A stretch of 64,000 bases of DNA from VBDM01 sp035651815 (GCA_035651815.1 DASRFB010000130.1:1-64000); one strand, 5' to 3'. Numbered from the stretch's first letter, positions 27,101 to 36,406 are shown. Notes: generated by a model not told the origin, from the letters alone. A program made the numbers and translations.

Positions 27101-27937
27101 ATGTCGACCTACGCGATCGGCGACGTGCAGGGTTGCTTCGAAGAGCTCGGGCAGCTGCTCGACGCCTTGGCCTTCGACCGCCGGAAGGACCGGCTCTGGC
27201 TGGTCGGCGATCTGGTGAATCGCGGGCCACAGTCGCTCGCCGTGCTGCGATTCGTCCGCGACCTCGGGAGCGCGGCGGTGACGGTGCTCGGCAACCACGA
27301 CCTGCATCTGCTCACGTACGCGGCCGGCCTGGCGAAGCCGCGCCCGGACGACACGCTCGACGAGGTCCTCGCCGCGCCGGATCGCGCCGAGCTGATCGAA
27401 TGGCTACGCGGGCTTCCGATGATCCATGTCGAGAGGGAGCACGTGCTGGTGCACGCCGGGCTGCTTCCGCAGTGGAGCGTGCAGCAGGCCCAGGGGCTCG
27501 GTCGGGAGGTCGAAGCCGCGCTGCGCGGCCCGCGGCATCGCGAGTTCCTCACCCGGCTCTATGGAGGCAAGCCGGATCGCTGGGACGATGCCCTGCGCGA
27601 TGCGGACCGGCTGCGCGTGATCGTCAACGCGATGACGCGGATGCGCTTCTGCACCGAGGATGGAGTCATGGAATTCCAGACGAAGGGCGAGGCCGCCGAG
27701 GCCCCGCCCGGCTACACGCCCTGGTTCGATGTCCCGGGCCGCAGGAGCGCGGACCACACCGTGGTTTGCGGCCATTGGTCGGCCTTGGGCTTGCGTGTCG
27801 CGCCGAGGCTGCTCGCTCTGGATTCGGGATGCGTCTGGGGCGGCCGCCTCACCGCGGTGAGACTCGAGGACCGGGCGATCACTCAGGTCGAGTGCCGGGC
27901 GTGGGCGGCCTCGGAATCCGGAGCGCGCCGGCGATAG
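27101..27937 (+). CDS. apaH: Bis(5'-nucleosyl)-tetraphosphatase, symmetrical
   Basis: Hydrolyses Ap4A to two ADP and removes Np4 caps from RNA. The 278 residues contain the calcineurin-like phosphoesterase motifs GDVQGCFEEL, GDLVNRGPQS and LGNHDLHLL and the later GHWSALG. It begins 3 bases after comM. Its 3' end overlaps the convergent acyltransferase gene by 59 bases. Confidence 0.95.
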   Translation: MSTYAIGDVQGCFEELGQLLDALAFDRRKDRLWLVGDLVNRGPQSLAVLRFVRDLGSAAVTVLGNHDLHLLTYAAGLAKPRPDDTLDEVLAAPDRAELIEWLRGLPMIHVEREHVLVHAGLLPQWSVQQAQGLGREVEAALRGPRHREFLTRLYGGKPDRWDDALRDADRLRVIVNAMTRMRFCTEDGVMEFQTKGEAAEAPPGYTPWFDVPGRRSADHTVVCGHWSALGLRVAPRLLALDSGCVWGGRLTAVRLEDRAITQVECRAWAASESGARRR

Positions 27938-28730
27938 CGTTCTCGGCCGCCTCGGCGACGGCGCGGCGTTCTCCGCCGGCGGCGGCGAATCGTGGGGCGT
28001 AAGTCACCTCGACCACGATCCGACGCGCGGACAAGGTGCCCCACAGCGCGCCGAGAAACGAAGTCTCGCCGACGTAGGCGGCGGCATCGCTGCGTCTGCC
28101 CGAGGCATCCAGGTAGCGCAACGCCACGGGCTGTATCGTCGCTGCGGCGTCGATCGCGGGCTGGAAAAGCGCCGCGTGGAAGCGCTCAAGCGTATCGCCG
28201 AAAGTGGTCGTCCCTTCCGGGCAGATCGCGACCAGTGTTCCGTCGGCGAGCTCTCGCGCGATCGCCTCACGGGCGGCCCGCGCGCCGGCCCTCGTCCCCC
28301 TCTCGATGTAGAGCGTCCCGACCAGGGTGCATAGCCATCCCGCCACGGGCCACGACCGGATCTCCGACTTGGCGACGAAGGTCGCGGGAAGGATGGCGTC
28401 GATTACAAAGATATCGAGCCAGGAAATGTGGTTGAGCACGAGCATGCAGCATCGCGGCAGTTCGGGCGTGCCGCTCTTCTCGCGCACCGACACTGCGAGG
28501 ATCGAAAGCAGGGTCTGGGACCAGCGGCGCTTCTCGGCGGAGCGCTGCTCGGGCGACAGGCGCGGATACCGCAAATCCGCGATGAGTAGGCCGCGGATCA
28601 GGTGCACGCAAAGCCGCGCGAGCCGTCCGAGCCGCAGCCATATCGGCGTCTTGCCGTCCGGCGTCTCTTCGGCCGGGAGTCTAGAAATCTCGTCCGAAAT
28701 GGCGGCGATACTCCGTGGCGATCGCATCAC
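27879..28730 (-). CDS. Lysophospholipid acyltransferase family protein (PlsC-like)
   Basis: A 283-residue membrane-associated acyltransferase; the family makes phosphatidic acid from 1-acyl-glycerol-3-phosphate. The catalytic block NHISWLDIFV (H-x4-D), the substrate-binding EGTTTFGDT (in PEGTTTF) and IERGTR are present, and a hydrophobic N-terminal helix lies around residues 40-55. The start overlaps the end of the PfkB kinase gene by 50 bases; two adjacent ATG codons at 28730 and 28727 are equally possible. The last 59 bases overlap apaH tail to tail. Confidence 0.88.
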   Translation of the reverse strand: MMRSPRSIAAISDEISRLPAEETPDGKTPIWLRLGRLARLCVHLIRGLLIADLRYPRLSPEQRSAEKRRWSQTLLSILAVSVREKSGTPELPRCCMLVLNHISWLDIFVIDAILPATFVAKSEIRSWPVAGWLCTLVGTLYIERGTRAGARAAREAIARELADGTLVAICPEGTTTFGDTLERFHAALFQPAIDAAATIQPVALRYLDASGRRSDAAAYVGETSFLGALWGTLSARRIVVEVTYAPRFAAAGGERRAVAEAAENAIAGALRIPRPPTPGTRPE

Positions 28731-29613
28731 GGTCGAGCCAGTGATTCTGGCCGCCGCGCGCCGATATCTTCAGGGAGCCCATGAGCGACGCGAGCTGTCC
28801 CGTGCTGCGCCAGTCGCGGCCAGAAGCGATGCCGTACAGGAGCCCGGCACGGTAAGCGTCGCCGCAGCCCGTCGGATCGACCACGGCTTTCGCAGGCACG
28901 GCCGGGATGTCGATGCGCTCGCCGCCCGCGTAGATTACCGAGCCCTCGCCGCCGCGCGTCAGGATGAGCGCCTTCACCATGCCGGCGAGGGCCTGCAGAG
29001 TTCTGCCGGTGCGCTCCTCGAGCAGCTTGCCTTCGTAGTCGTTGACCGCCACGTAAGTGGCGCGGCCGACGAAGCCGAGCAGCTCCTCGCCCGAGAACAT
29101 CGGCAGTCCCTGGCCCGGGTCGAACATGAACGGTATCCGGTGCGCGGCGAGGTCGCGGGCATGCTCGAGCATGCCCTCGCGGCCGTCCGGCGCGACGATC
29201 GCCAGGCCGACGCCCAGGTCGGGCGTGACGCGGTTGAGGTGCGCGTAGTTCATCGCGCCCGGATGGAATGCGGTGATCTGATTGTCGTCGAGATCGGTCG
29301 TGATGAACGCCTGCGCGGTAAAGGCCTCGGGTACCTGGCGTACGCATTCCTGCGATAGCTCCAGCCGCTCCAGCCGCTCCCGATAGGCAAGCGAATCGCT
29401 GCCGACCGTCGCCATGATCAACGGGTCGCCGCCGAGCATCTTCAGGTTATAGGCGATGTTTCCCGCGCAGCCGCCGAACTCCTTGCGCATCTCGGGCACC
29501 AGGAACGCGACATTGAGAATGTGGATCTGCTCCGGGAGGATGTGCTCTTTGAAGCGACCGGGGAAGACCATGATGTTGTCGTAGGCGATCGACCCGCAAA
29601 GAAGAATGCGCAT
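28681..29613 (-). CDS. PfkB family carbohydrate/nucleoside kinase
   Basis: A 310-residue ribokinase-fold enzyme. The N-terminal GG motif is in EFGGCAGNIAYNLKMLG and the C-terminal anion hole with catalytic Asp is DPTGCGDAYRAG. Overall spacing resembles the adenosine kinase-like branch common in proteobacteria, but the phosphorylated substrate cannot be decided by eye. It lies 6 bases downstream of the DUF3426 gene and overlaps the acyltransferase gene. Confidence 0.9.
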   Translation of the reverse strand: MRILLCGSIAYDNIMVFPGRFKEHILPEQIHILNVAFLVPEMRKEFGGCAGNIAYNLKMLGGDPLIMATVGSDSLAYRERLERLELSQECVRQVPEAFTAQAFITTDLDDNQITAFHPGAMNYAHLNRVTPDLGVGLAIVAPDGREGMLEHARDLAAHRIPFMFDPGQGLPMFSGEELLGFVGRATYVAVNDYEGKLLEERTGRTLQALAGMVKALILTRGGEGSVIYAGGERIDIPAVPAKAVVDPTGCGDAYRAGLLYGIASGRDWRSTGQLASLMGSLKISARGGQNHWLDRDAIATEYRRHFGRDF

Positions 29614-29619
29614 GGCGTG

Positions 29620-30351
29620 CTATGGATAGAAGAGATAGAGACGGTAGCCGACCGGTTTCAGCGCGGCGGCTTCGATGTAGACGCGTACGGGCAGCTCGCT
29701 GTTGCCGGCGAATCCGGAGTCCGAGCTCGCCGCGCGCCCGAGATAGTCGCGCGCGTACAGCACGCGCCGCGCGACGGCCTGATCTTGCGCATCGGTGAGG
29801 GTCAGTTCGAGCGACGGGTATTGCTGAGGAAACGCGGCGCGGTTCCGGAGCGTCGCGGTGAGAACCATGACGCCTGGATTGGCCGCATCCGCCTGGAGGT
29901 CGGACGCCTCGATGCTCATGAGCTCCGCGCGCTTGGGCAGCGGCAGCTCGCACCCGAGCTCGGCGCACCAGCGCGCGACCGCGGGCTTCGCGCTCGGCCA
30001 GACCAGGACCAGCTCGCTGCGGAAGCGAAAGGCCAGCTGCCCGGCCAACGCGACGAGCGCCAGGGCGCTCGCGAAGGCCCAAAGGCGGCCGTGTCCCGAA
30101 GGCGCATCTCTCGATGCCGGCGCCGGAGCCTTCCGCGGTCCGGCGCCCGGACGCGAAACGCTGCCGACTGCATTCGTGCCTTGGGCGGCAGCGGACTGCG
30201 CCTTAGCGCCCGTCTCGGCGACGAGCCCGGAACGCGCGTCGAAGACGTTACCGCAGCGACCACAGCGCACCTGGCCCGAGCGCGCCGTGAGCTGCGCTTC
30301 CGTAACGCGGAAGGCGGTGCCGCACTTCGGGCAGCGCGTCACGCCGCTCAT
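29620..30351 (-). CDS. DUF3426 zinc-ribbon membrane protein
   Basis: A 243-residue protein. An N-terminal MJ0042-type zinc ribbon (CPKCGTAFRV and CGRCGNVFDA) occupies residues 6-40, an Ala/Pro/Ser-rich linker follows, one transmembrane helix lies near 112-130, and a DUF3426 beta domain forms the rest. The function is unknown. The ATG overlaps the prmA stop as ATGA, so it is translationally coupled, a conserved position in betaproteobacteria. Confidence 0.88.
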   Translation of the reverse strand: MSGVTRCPKCGTAFRVTEAQLTARSGQVRCGRCGNVFDARSGLVAETGAKAQSAAAQGTNAVGSVSRPGAGPRKAPAPASRDAPSGHGRLWAFASALALVALAGQLAFRFRSELVLVWPSAKPAVARWCAELGCELPLPKRAELMSIEASDLQADAANPGVMVLTATLRNRAAFPQQYPSLELTLTDAQDQAVARRVLYARDYLGRAASSDSGFAGNSELPVRVYIEAAALKPVGYRLYLFYP

Positions 30352-31229
30352 CGCCGCGTCCCGGAGAGGCAAAGCCAGTCTTCGTCGACGTCGCGCTCGT
30401 CGAGCGCGAACCAGGATCGATACGCGTCTCGTATCTCGTGCTCCTGCGCCGTCAGGATTCCCGACAGCGCGAGGCGTCCACCGGGTCTGCATATGCGTGC
30501 GAGAACTGGAGCGAGCATCTTCAGCGGATTGGTCAGAATATTGGCGACCACGAGATCGGCCGACAGGCCACCCGCCTCTCCGGCCTCGAGGAACGCGGCA
30601 TCCACGCCGTTTCGACGAGCGTTGCTCCGGGCGATCTGCACCGCCTCGGGCTCTATGTCGACGCCGACGGCGCTTCTCGCGCCGAGCTTCAGCGCGGCGA
30701 TGGCTAATATACCGGAACCGCATCCGTAGTCGATAACCGATTCGCCGCCCTCGACTTTACGCGCGAGCCAGAGCAGGCACAGTCGGGTCGTCGGATGCGT
30801 GCCCGTGCCGAACGCCAGGCCGGGATCGAGCACGAGGTTGATCGCATCGGGGTCCGGGGGCGCATGCCAGCTCGGAACGATCCAGAGCCGCTCCGAGATG
30901 CGTACGGGACGAAACTGATCCTGCGACCGCCGCACCCAATCGTCGTCTTCGATTCGCCGCAGCGCGTGCGCCGACACATCGACCTCGCACGCGGCGCAGG
31001 CCGAGCGCAAAGCTGCCCGCGGATCGGCATCACCCGCGAACAGCGCGGTGAGCGCGATGCGACGCCACGCGCGCACTTCCCCGGGCTCGTCGTAAAGCGC
31101 TCGTTCGCGTGGCGTTCCGGATTCAGCATCGGCCAGCTCGACCGACAAGGCCCCCGCAGCGAGCAGCGCGTCGGACAGTCGCTCCGCCTTGTGCGCATCG
31201 AGCTCGACGACGAGCGCCGCGAACGGCAT
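30348..31229 (-). CDS. prmA: Ribosomal protein L11 methyltransferase
   Basis: Trimethylates lysines of ribosomal protein L11. The 293 residues include an N-terminal substrate-recognition domain, the linker LDPGLAFGTGTHPTT and the Rossmann SAM-binding motifs VIDYGCGSGILAI and DLVVANILTNPL. It starts 5 bases after accC and its stop overlaps the next ATG, placing it in the accB-accC-prmA-DUF3426 transcript. Confidence 0.96.
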   Translation of the reverse strand: MPFAALVVELDAHKAERLSDALLAAGALSVELADAESGTPRERALYDEPGEVRAWRRIALTALFAGDADPRAALRSACAACEVDVSAHALRRIEDDDWVRRSQDQFRPVRISERLWIVPSWHAPPDPDAINLVLDPGLAFGTGTHPTTRLCLLWLARKVEGGESVIDYGCGSGILAIAALKLGARSAVGVDIEPEAVQIARSNARRNGVDAAFLEAGEAGGLSADLVVANILTNPLKMLAPVLARICRPGGRLALSGILTAQEHEIRDAYRSWFALDERDVDEDWLCLSGTRR

Positions 31230-31234
31230 GTGCC

Positions 31235-32602
31235 CTACCGGGTCCGCCCGTCGGGTTTTTTGTTTTGGGCGAGCTTCTGCTCGAGGAAGTGGATGCTGAA
31301 GCCGCCGCGGATCACGCGGTTGTCGAGCAGCAGCTCCTGGTGGAGCGGAATATTTGTCTGGATGCCCTCGACCACCATCTCCGAGAGCGCGATGCGCATG
31401 CGTCGGATCGCCTGGTCGCGGGTATCCCCGTACGCGATCACCTTGCCGATCAGCGAATCGTAGTAGGGCGGCACCATGTACCCGTGATAGGCATGCGAGT
31501 CGACCCGGATGCCTGGCCCGCCCGGCGGGTGGTATGACGTGATGCGTCCCGGCGAAGGCGTGAACTTGAACGGGTCCTCGGCGTTGATGCGGCACTCGAT
31601 CGCGTGGCCGCGCACCTCGATGTCTCGCTGGCGCACGGACAGCCGCTCGCCCGCCGCGACCCGGATCTGCTCCTGCACGATATCGATCCCGGTCACCATC
31701 TCGGTGACCGGGTGCTCGACCTGGACCCGCGTGTTCATCTCGATGAAGTAGAACTCGCCGTTGTCGTAGAGGAACTCGAACGTGCCGGCGCCGCGGTAGC
31801 CGATCTTGCGGCAGGCCTCGACGCAGCGCTCGCCGACGCGCACGCGCAAGCGCGCCGGGATGTCCGGCGCGGGGGCTTCCTCCATGATCTTCTGGTGCCG
31901 GCGCTGCATCGAGCAGTCCCGCTCGCCCAGGTACACCGCGTTCTTCTGCTCGTCGGCCAAGACCTGGATCTCGATGTGCCGGGGGTTCTCGAGATACTTT
32001 TCCAGGTACACGGTGGGATTGCCGAACGCCGCCTGCGCCTCGCCGCGCGTCATGCTGACCGCGCTCTTCAGCGCCGCCTCGGTATGGACAACGCGCATCC
32101 CGCGCCCGCCGCCGCCGCCGGCGGCCTTGATGATGATCGGGTATCCGATCTTGCGGCCCGCCTTCACCATTTCCTCGGGCGACTCCGGCACCGGCCCGTC
32201 CGACCCGGGCACGCAGGGCACGCCAGCCTTCTGCATCGCCTGCTTCGCGTTGATCTTGTCGCCCATGAGGCGGATCGTATCGGCGCGCGGGCCGATGAAG
32301 ACGAAGCCGCTGCGCTCGACGCGCTCCGCGAAGTCTGCGTTTTCGGAAAGAAAGCCGTATCCCGGGTGGATCGCCTCCGCGTCGGTCACCTCGGCCGCGC
32401 TGATGATCGCGGGAATGTTGAGGTAGGACGCGCCCGAGGGCGGCGGTCCGATGCACACCGACTCGTCTGCCAGCTTCACGTACTTCGCGTCGCGATCGGC
32501 CTCCGAGTGCACGACGACGGTCCTGATGCCCAGGTCTCGGCAGGCGCGCTGGATGCGAAGTGCGATCTCGCCGCGGTTGGCGATGAGGATCTTCTGGAAC
32601 AT
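31235..32602 (-). CDS. accC: Acetyl-CoA carboxylase biotin carboxylase subunit
   Basis: Carboxylates the biotin on AccB with ATP and bicarbonate in the first step of fatty acid synthesis. The 455-residue length is normal. It begins MFQKILIANRGEIALR, carries the glycine-rich ATP-grasp loop AAGGGGGRGMR and the catalytic ERDCSMQRRHQKIMEEAP and EMNTRVQVEHPVTE. It follows accB by 10 bases. Confidence 0.98.
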   Translation of the reverse strand: MFQKILIANRGEIALRIQRACRDLGIRTVVVHSEADRDAKYVKLADESVCIGPPPSGASYLNIPAIISAAEVTDAEAIHPGYGFLSENADFAERVERSGFVFIGPRADTIRLMGDKINAKQAMQKAGVPCVPGSDGPVPESPEEMVKAGRKIGYPIIIKAAGGGGGRGMRVVHTEAALKSAVSMTRGEAQAAFGNPTVYLEKYLENPRHIEIQVLADEQKNAVYLGERDCSMQRRHQKIMEEAPAPDIPARLRVRVGERCVEACRKIGYRGAGTFEFLYDNGEFYFIEMNTRVQVEHPVTEMVTGIDIVQEQIRVAAGERLSVRQRDIEVRGHAIECRINAEDPFKFTPSPGRITSYHPPGGPGIRVDSHAYHGYMVPPYYDSLIGKVIAYGDTRDQAIRRMRIALSEMVVEGIQTNIPLHQELLLDNRVIRGGFSIHFLEQKLAQNKKPDGRTR

Positions 32603-32612
32603 GGGATGCCGG

Positions 32613-33098
32613 TCAGCCGATCACGATCAGGGGCTCGCCGTACTCCACGGGTTGGCCGTTCTCGACGAGGATCGCCTTGATCACGCCGTCCTTGTCGGCT
32701 TCGATCTCGTTCATGAGCTTCATCGCCTCGATGATGCACACGGTCTGGCCGACCTTCACCGTGTCGCCCATCTCGGCGAACGCCTTGGCACCGGGCGACG
32801 CGGCGCGATAGAAGGTTCCGACCATCGGGGCTTTGAGGACGTGCCCTTCGGGAGCGGACGCGGCGGCGGGGGCTGGCGCGGCGGCCGGCGCCGGGGCCGC
32901 CGCAGCCGGTGTCGCAGCTGCCGCGGACTGCGGCGGATAGTGGGCGAGCGCGGGAGCGACCACGTAAGGTGCCGCGGGCTCGCGGCCCGTGCCGCCTTTC
33001 ACGATCCTGACCTTCTCCTCGCCTTCGGTGACCTCGAGCTCGGCGACGCCCGATTCCTCGACCAGGTCGATCAGTTTCTTCAGCTTGCGCAAGTCCAT
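32613..33098 (-). CDS. accB: Biotin carboxyl carrier protein of acetyl-CoA carboxylase
   Basis: A 161-residue carrier. An N-terminal part (to about 45) is followed by an Ala/Pro-rich flexible linker (about 55-85) and the biotinyl domain. The biotin-accepting lysine lies in EAMKLMNEIEAD; the residue after the lysine is Leu where E. coli has Met, a mild variation. A strong GGAGGAG ribosome site precedes the ATG. It lies 63 bases after aroQ on the same strand, the usual aroQ-accB-accC order. Confidence 0.96.
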   Translation of the reverse strand: MDLRKLKKLIDLVEESGVAELEVTEGEEKVRIVKGGTGREPAAPYVVAPALAHYPPQSAAAATPAAAAPAPAAAPAPAAASAPEGHVLKAPMVGTFYRAASPGAKAFAEMGDTVKVGQTVCIIEAMKLMNEIEADKDGVIKAILVENGQPVEYGEPLIVIG

Positions 33099-33161
33099 TC
33101 GATCTCCTCCGATCCGCGCCGCGGCCTCCGCAGAGACTCCTCTTCTCGGCCCTCGCCGGCC

Positions 33162-33635
33162 CTAGCCGGATTGAATAGTGAACTGCAGGGCGAGCTCGTA
33201 GCCCCGGCTGCCGAGCCCGGCGATGGTTCCGACCGCGAGGTCGGAGAAAAAAGACCGCTGCCGAAACGGCTCCCGCGCATAGATGTTCGACAAGTGAACT
33301 TCGAGGAAGGGAACGGCCGCGGCGGCGAGGGCGTCGCGCAAAGCCACACTAGTATGAGTCAACCCGCCCGGATTGATGATGATCCAAGCGGTTCCCTGCA
33401 CTTTCGCGTCCTGCACGCGATCGATGAGGTCGCCTTCGTGGTTGCTTTGGAAACACTCGAGATCCGCGCCGCCCTGCTTTGCGAGCCCTTGGAGACGTTC
33501 GTTGATACTATCCAGCGTCTGCGTGCCGTATATCCCGGGCTCCCGCGAACCGAGCGAATTCAGGTTCGGGCCATGGAGTACCAAAATGCGGAGTCTGCGG
33601 GTTGATGCCTTCTTCTGCATCGGTTTCTTGGGCAT
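33162..33635 (-). CDS. aroQ: 3-Dehydroquinate dehydratase, type II
   Basis: Dehydrates 3-dehydroquinate in the shikimate pathway. The conserved active-site segments ILVLHGPNLNSLGSREPGIYG (split over residues near 19-40), INPGGLTHTSVALRDAL and VHLSNIYARE are all present. The ATG at 33635 gives 157 residues; another ATG at 33620 is possible, and neither has a strong ribosome site. It heads the run into accB and accC. Confidence 0.94.
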   Translation of the reverse strand: MPKKPMQKKASTRRLRILVLHGPNLNSLGSREPGIYGTQTLDSINERLQGLAKQGGADLECFQSNHEGDLIDRVQDAKVQGTAWIIINPGGLTHTSVALRDALAAAAVPFLEVHLSNIYAREPFRQRSFFSDLAVGTIAGLGSRGYELALQFTIQSG

Positions 33636-33704
33636 CCACGAAGTTTGCCGCAAATGGCGCCAATTTGTCCACTCGATCAGCGCTTTTGCCTGAATATCGG
33701 TTAT

Positions 33705-34343
33705 CTACTCGGATGGGCCTTCGGCCTGAAGCAACTGGGCCACGGCATCTATCGCCGCCCGCTCGATGGCCCGTCCACCCGCTGAATTCTTCAAGGTCGC
33801 GCGCTCATCATTGCTCGCGTAGATCGACAGGTTCAGCGGCACCTCGTCCCAGACCAGCTTCAGCACCGAAATGGCCCGCTCGCGGCCTGACGCGAATCGC
33901 CGTTCGTCGGCGACGTCATAAGCGATGTTGCGGTTCAGCAGCGCGATCTCGACTGCCTTGCTGTCGTCGGTGAAAAGCTGCAGATCGATCTCGCCATAAC
34001 GTCCGGCGGTGCCTTTCAGCACCGCCCCGGCCAGATAAGGCCTGAACGCTGCCAGAAGCCGCATCGCCTGCAAGGCCTTCGTTCTGAGCTCGCGGGTTCG
34101 CTCGCGCTGCTCCTCGTTCTGATACAGCGACTGATACGCGCGCAACTCGGCCTCGATCTCTTCGTTGCCGGGAAGGGACTGGGTGTCGTCGGCGCCGAGC
34201 TGCCGTGCGGCCTTGCGCTTCGCGAGCGCGTAGTCGTCGATGCCGTCCTCCGCCATGAGCCGCGCGGCCGCGGCGGCGATGCGAACACGCATTTGCTGGT
34301 GGGGCAGGCGCGCAGCCTGCTGTCGCGGGCGGTCTCGGGACAT
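33705..34343 (-). CDS. Uncharacterised protein, weak nucleotidyltransferase-like signature
   Basis: A 212-residue protein I do not recognise firmly. The N-terminal half is helical and charged. The C-terminal half has GTAGRYGEIDLQLFTDD, which resembles the glycine plus acidic pair of the minimal nucleotidyltransferase fold, but the usual third acidic residue is not evident. It sits between aroQ and the divergent mpl gene; a similar gene beside mpl occurs in other betaproteobacteria as far as I recall. The start may be ATG 34343 or an internal ATG at 34292. Confidence 0.7.
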   Translation of the reverse strand: MSRDRPRQQAARLPHQQMRVRIAAAAARLMAEDGIDDYALAKRKAARQLGADDTQSLPGNEEIEAELRAYQSLYQNEEQRERTRELRTKALQAMRLLAAFRPYLAGAVLKGTAGRYGEIDLQLFTDDSKAVEIALLNRNIAYDVADERRFASGRERAISVLKLVWDEVPLNLSIYASNDERATLKNSAGGRAIERAAIDAVAQLLQAEGPSE

Positions 34344-34463
34344 CGTTGCAGGACAGTGTCCGGGCCATCATACCGTAGCGCTCTTCCGGTCTGAACGGGG
34401 CCGAACGACATCCATCGGTTAGAATCGCCGCTGTTTCGCCGGTCCGATCCGCGTCCCATCTCC

Positions 34464-35825
34464 ATGCACCTCCACATCCTAGGAATTTGCGGAACGTTCA
34501 TGGGCGGCATTGCCGCCGTCGCCGCGGAAGCCGGTCACACGGTGACCGGGTGCGATGCCAACGTCTATCCGCCGATGAGTACTCAGCTCGAACGCCTCGG
34601 GATCCGCCTCACCGAAGGCTACGACGCGGACCAGCTGGCCCTCCGGCCGGATCTCTGGATCGTGGGTAACGTGGTGACGCGCGGCAATCCTTTGATGGAG
34701 GCGCTGCTCGACCGCGGCGAGCGGTTCGTCTCGGGTCCGCAATGGCTCGCGGAGACGGTGCTGCACGGGCGCCAGGTGCTCGCCATCGCCGGCACGCACG
34801 GCAAAACCACGGTGACCTCCATGCTCGCATGGATGCTGGAAGACGTCGGCGCTACCCCCGGCTTCTTGATCGGCGGGGTCCCCGATAACTTCGGCATATC
34901 CGCCCGCCTGGGACGCGGGCCGTTCGTGATCGAAGCGGACGAGTACGACACGGCCTTCTTCGACAAGCGCTCGAAGTTCATCCATTATCGTCCCAAGGTC
35001 GCGATCCTGAACAACCTTGAGTTCGATCATGCGGACATCTTCGCCGATCTTGCGGCTATCGAGACACAATTTCACCATTTGGTGCGAACGATACCGTCCT
35101 CCGGATCTATCGTCGTCAATGGGAACGACGAGGCCTTGGCCAGGGTTCTGAATCGCGGGTGCTGGAGCAAGGTCGAGCGTTTTGGCGTAACCGCCGGCTG
35201 GCACACCGAGGAGGACGGGACCGACGCGTTCATCTTGCGGCGCGACAAGGCCCGCATCGGTCGGGTCCATTGGTCCCTCGCCGGCGCGCACAACCGAGCG
35301 AACGCCGCGGCGGCCGTCGCGGCGGCTTATAGCGCCGGGTTCGATCCGGTGCAGGCGCTGACGTCGCTTTCGCGGTTTCGCAACGTCAAGAGACGCCTCG
35401 AGCTGCGCGGATCGGCGCGCGGTGTCTCGGTCTACGACGACTTCGCGCACCACCCGACGGCGATCACGGCGACCCTGCAGGCGCTGCGCGAGCGAGTCGG
35501 CAACGCACGCATCCTCGCCGTCCTGGAGCCGCGCTCCAATACGATGAAGCTCGGCGTCATGAAGGACGCGCTGGCGGCAAGCCTGGCCGATGCCGATCGC
35601 GTGTTCTGCTACAGCGCGAAGCTGGGCTGGGACCCGGCCGCGGCGCTCGCGCCGCTCGGTGCGAAGGCGCGCTGCGACGACGATCTCTCGACCCTGGTCG
35701 AGGCCGTCGCGTCCGAGGCAAGAGCGGGAGACCAGGTTCTCGTGATGAGCAACGGCGGCTTCGGCGGGGTGCACGAAAAGTTGCTCGCGCGACTCGGCCG
35801 GGCTTCGGCGGCGTCCGGCGGATAG
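34464..35825 (+). CDS. mpl: UDP-N-acetylmuramate:L-Ala-gamma-D-Glu-meso-DAP ligase
   Basis: Attaches the recycled murein tripeptide to UDP-MurNAc, a cytoplasmic step of peptidoglycan recycling. The 453-residue Mur ligase has an N-terminal UDP-binding fold (LHILGICGTFMGGIA), the ATP loop GTHGKTTVTSM, the central motif EADEYDTAFFDKRSK, AHNRANAAAAVAAA and the C-terminal YDDFAHHPTAI. A -10-like TAGAAT lies about 40 bases before the ATG. An esterase gene follows after 14 bases. Confidence 0.96.
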   Translation: MHLHILGICGTFMGGIAAVAAEAGHTVTGCDANVYPPMSTQLERLGIRLTEGYDADQLALRPDLWIVGNVVTRGNPLMEALLDRGERFVSGPQWLAETVLHGRQVLAIAGTHGKTTVTSMLAWMLEDVGATPGFLIGGVPDNFGISARLGRGPFVIEADEYDTAFFDKRSKFIHYRPKVAILNNLEFDHADIFADLAAIETQFHHLVRTIPSSGSIVVNGNDEALARVLNRGCWSKVERFGVTAGWHTEEDGTDAFILRRDKARIGRVHWSLAGAHNRANAAAAVAAAYSAGFDPVQALTSLSRFRNVKRRLELRGSARGVSVYDDFAHHPTAITATLQALRERVGNARILAVLEPRSNTMKLGVMKDALAASLADADRVFCYSAKLGWDPAAALAPLGAKARCDDDLSTLVEAVASEARAGDQVLVMSNGGFGGVHEKLLARLGRASAASGG

Positions 35826-35839
35826 CGCGTGCGCGCGCG

Positions 35840-36406
35840 GTGCTGATTTATCTCCACGGTTTTAACTCGTCGCCGCGCTCGCACAAAGCCCAGGTGCTTC
35901 GGCAGGCCATGGAAGAGCGAGGCCTCGGAGTCCGCTTCGCCTGCCCCGCGCTGCCACACTGGCCGGAGCAGGCGCTCGCTGCCGCGGAGCGCGAGCTGCT
36001 GGCGCAACCGCGTGACTTCGTCTCGCTGGTCGGAAGCTCTTTGGGCGGGTTCTACGCGACGTGCCTTGCCGAGCGCCACGGCGTTCGTGCCGTGCTGATC
36101 AACCCCGCGACCGAACCGCATGTCGGCCTGCGAGCCTGGCTGGGTGCGCAGCAGAATCCATACACCGGAGAGCGCTACGAGCTCACCGAGGAGCATCTGG
36201 AGCAATGGCAGCGACAGTCCGTAGCGCAGGTCCATCCCGAGCGCTACCTGCTGCTCGTGGAGACCGGCGACGAAGTTCTGGACTACCGTGTCGCGGTGAA
36301 ACGCTACCGCGGCGCGCGCCAGGTCGTCGTGCAGGGTGGCGACCACAGCCTCGCCACGTTCCCCGCGCACATTCCTCGCATCCTGGAGTTCGCGGGCTTC
36401 GCCTAG
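35840..36406 (+). CDS. YqiA/YcfP family alpha/beta-hydrolase
   Basis: A 188-residue hydrolase matching UPF0227/YqiA esterases. The N-terminus MLIYLHGFNSSPRSHKA carries the oxyanion segment, GSSLGGFYAT holds the nucleophile Ser, and GDEVLDY and GGDHS supply the Asp and His of the triad. The natural substrate is unknown. It starts with GTG at 35840, 14 bases after mpl, and its stop overlaps the convergent enolase-family gene by 4 bases. Confidence 0.88.
   Translation: MLIYLHGFNSSPRSHKAQVLRQAMEERGLGVRFACPALPHWPEQALAAAERELLAQPRDFVSLVGSSLGGFYATCLAERHGVRAVLINPATEPHVGLRAWLGAQQNPYTGERYELTEEHLEQWQRQSVAQVHPERYLLLVETGDEVLDYRVAVKRYRGARQVVVQGGDHSLATFPAHIPRILEFAGFA

Noticed and set aside
31252..31267. T-rich run after a GC block that looks like a terminator
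   Set aside because: It is within the accC C-terminal codons (Lys-Asn-Lys-Lys-Pro) and lacks a stable stem in the right orientation.
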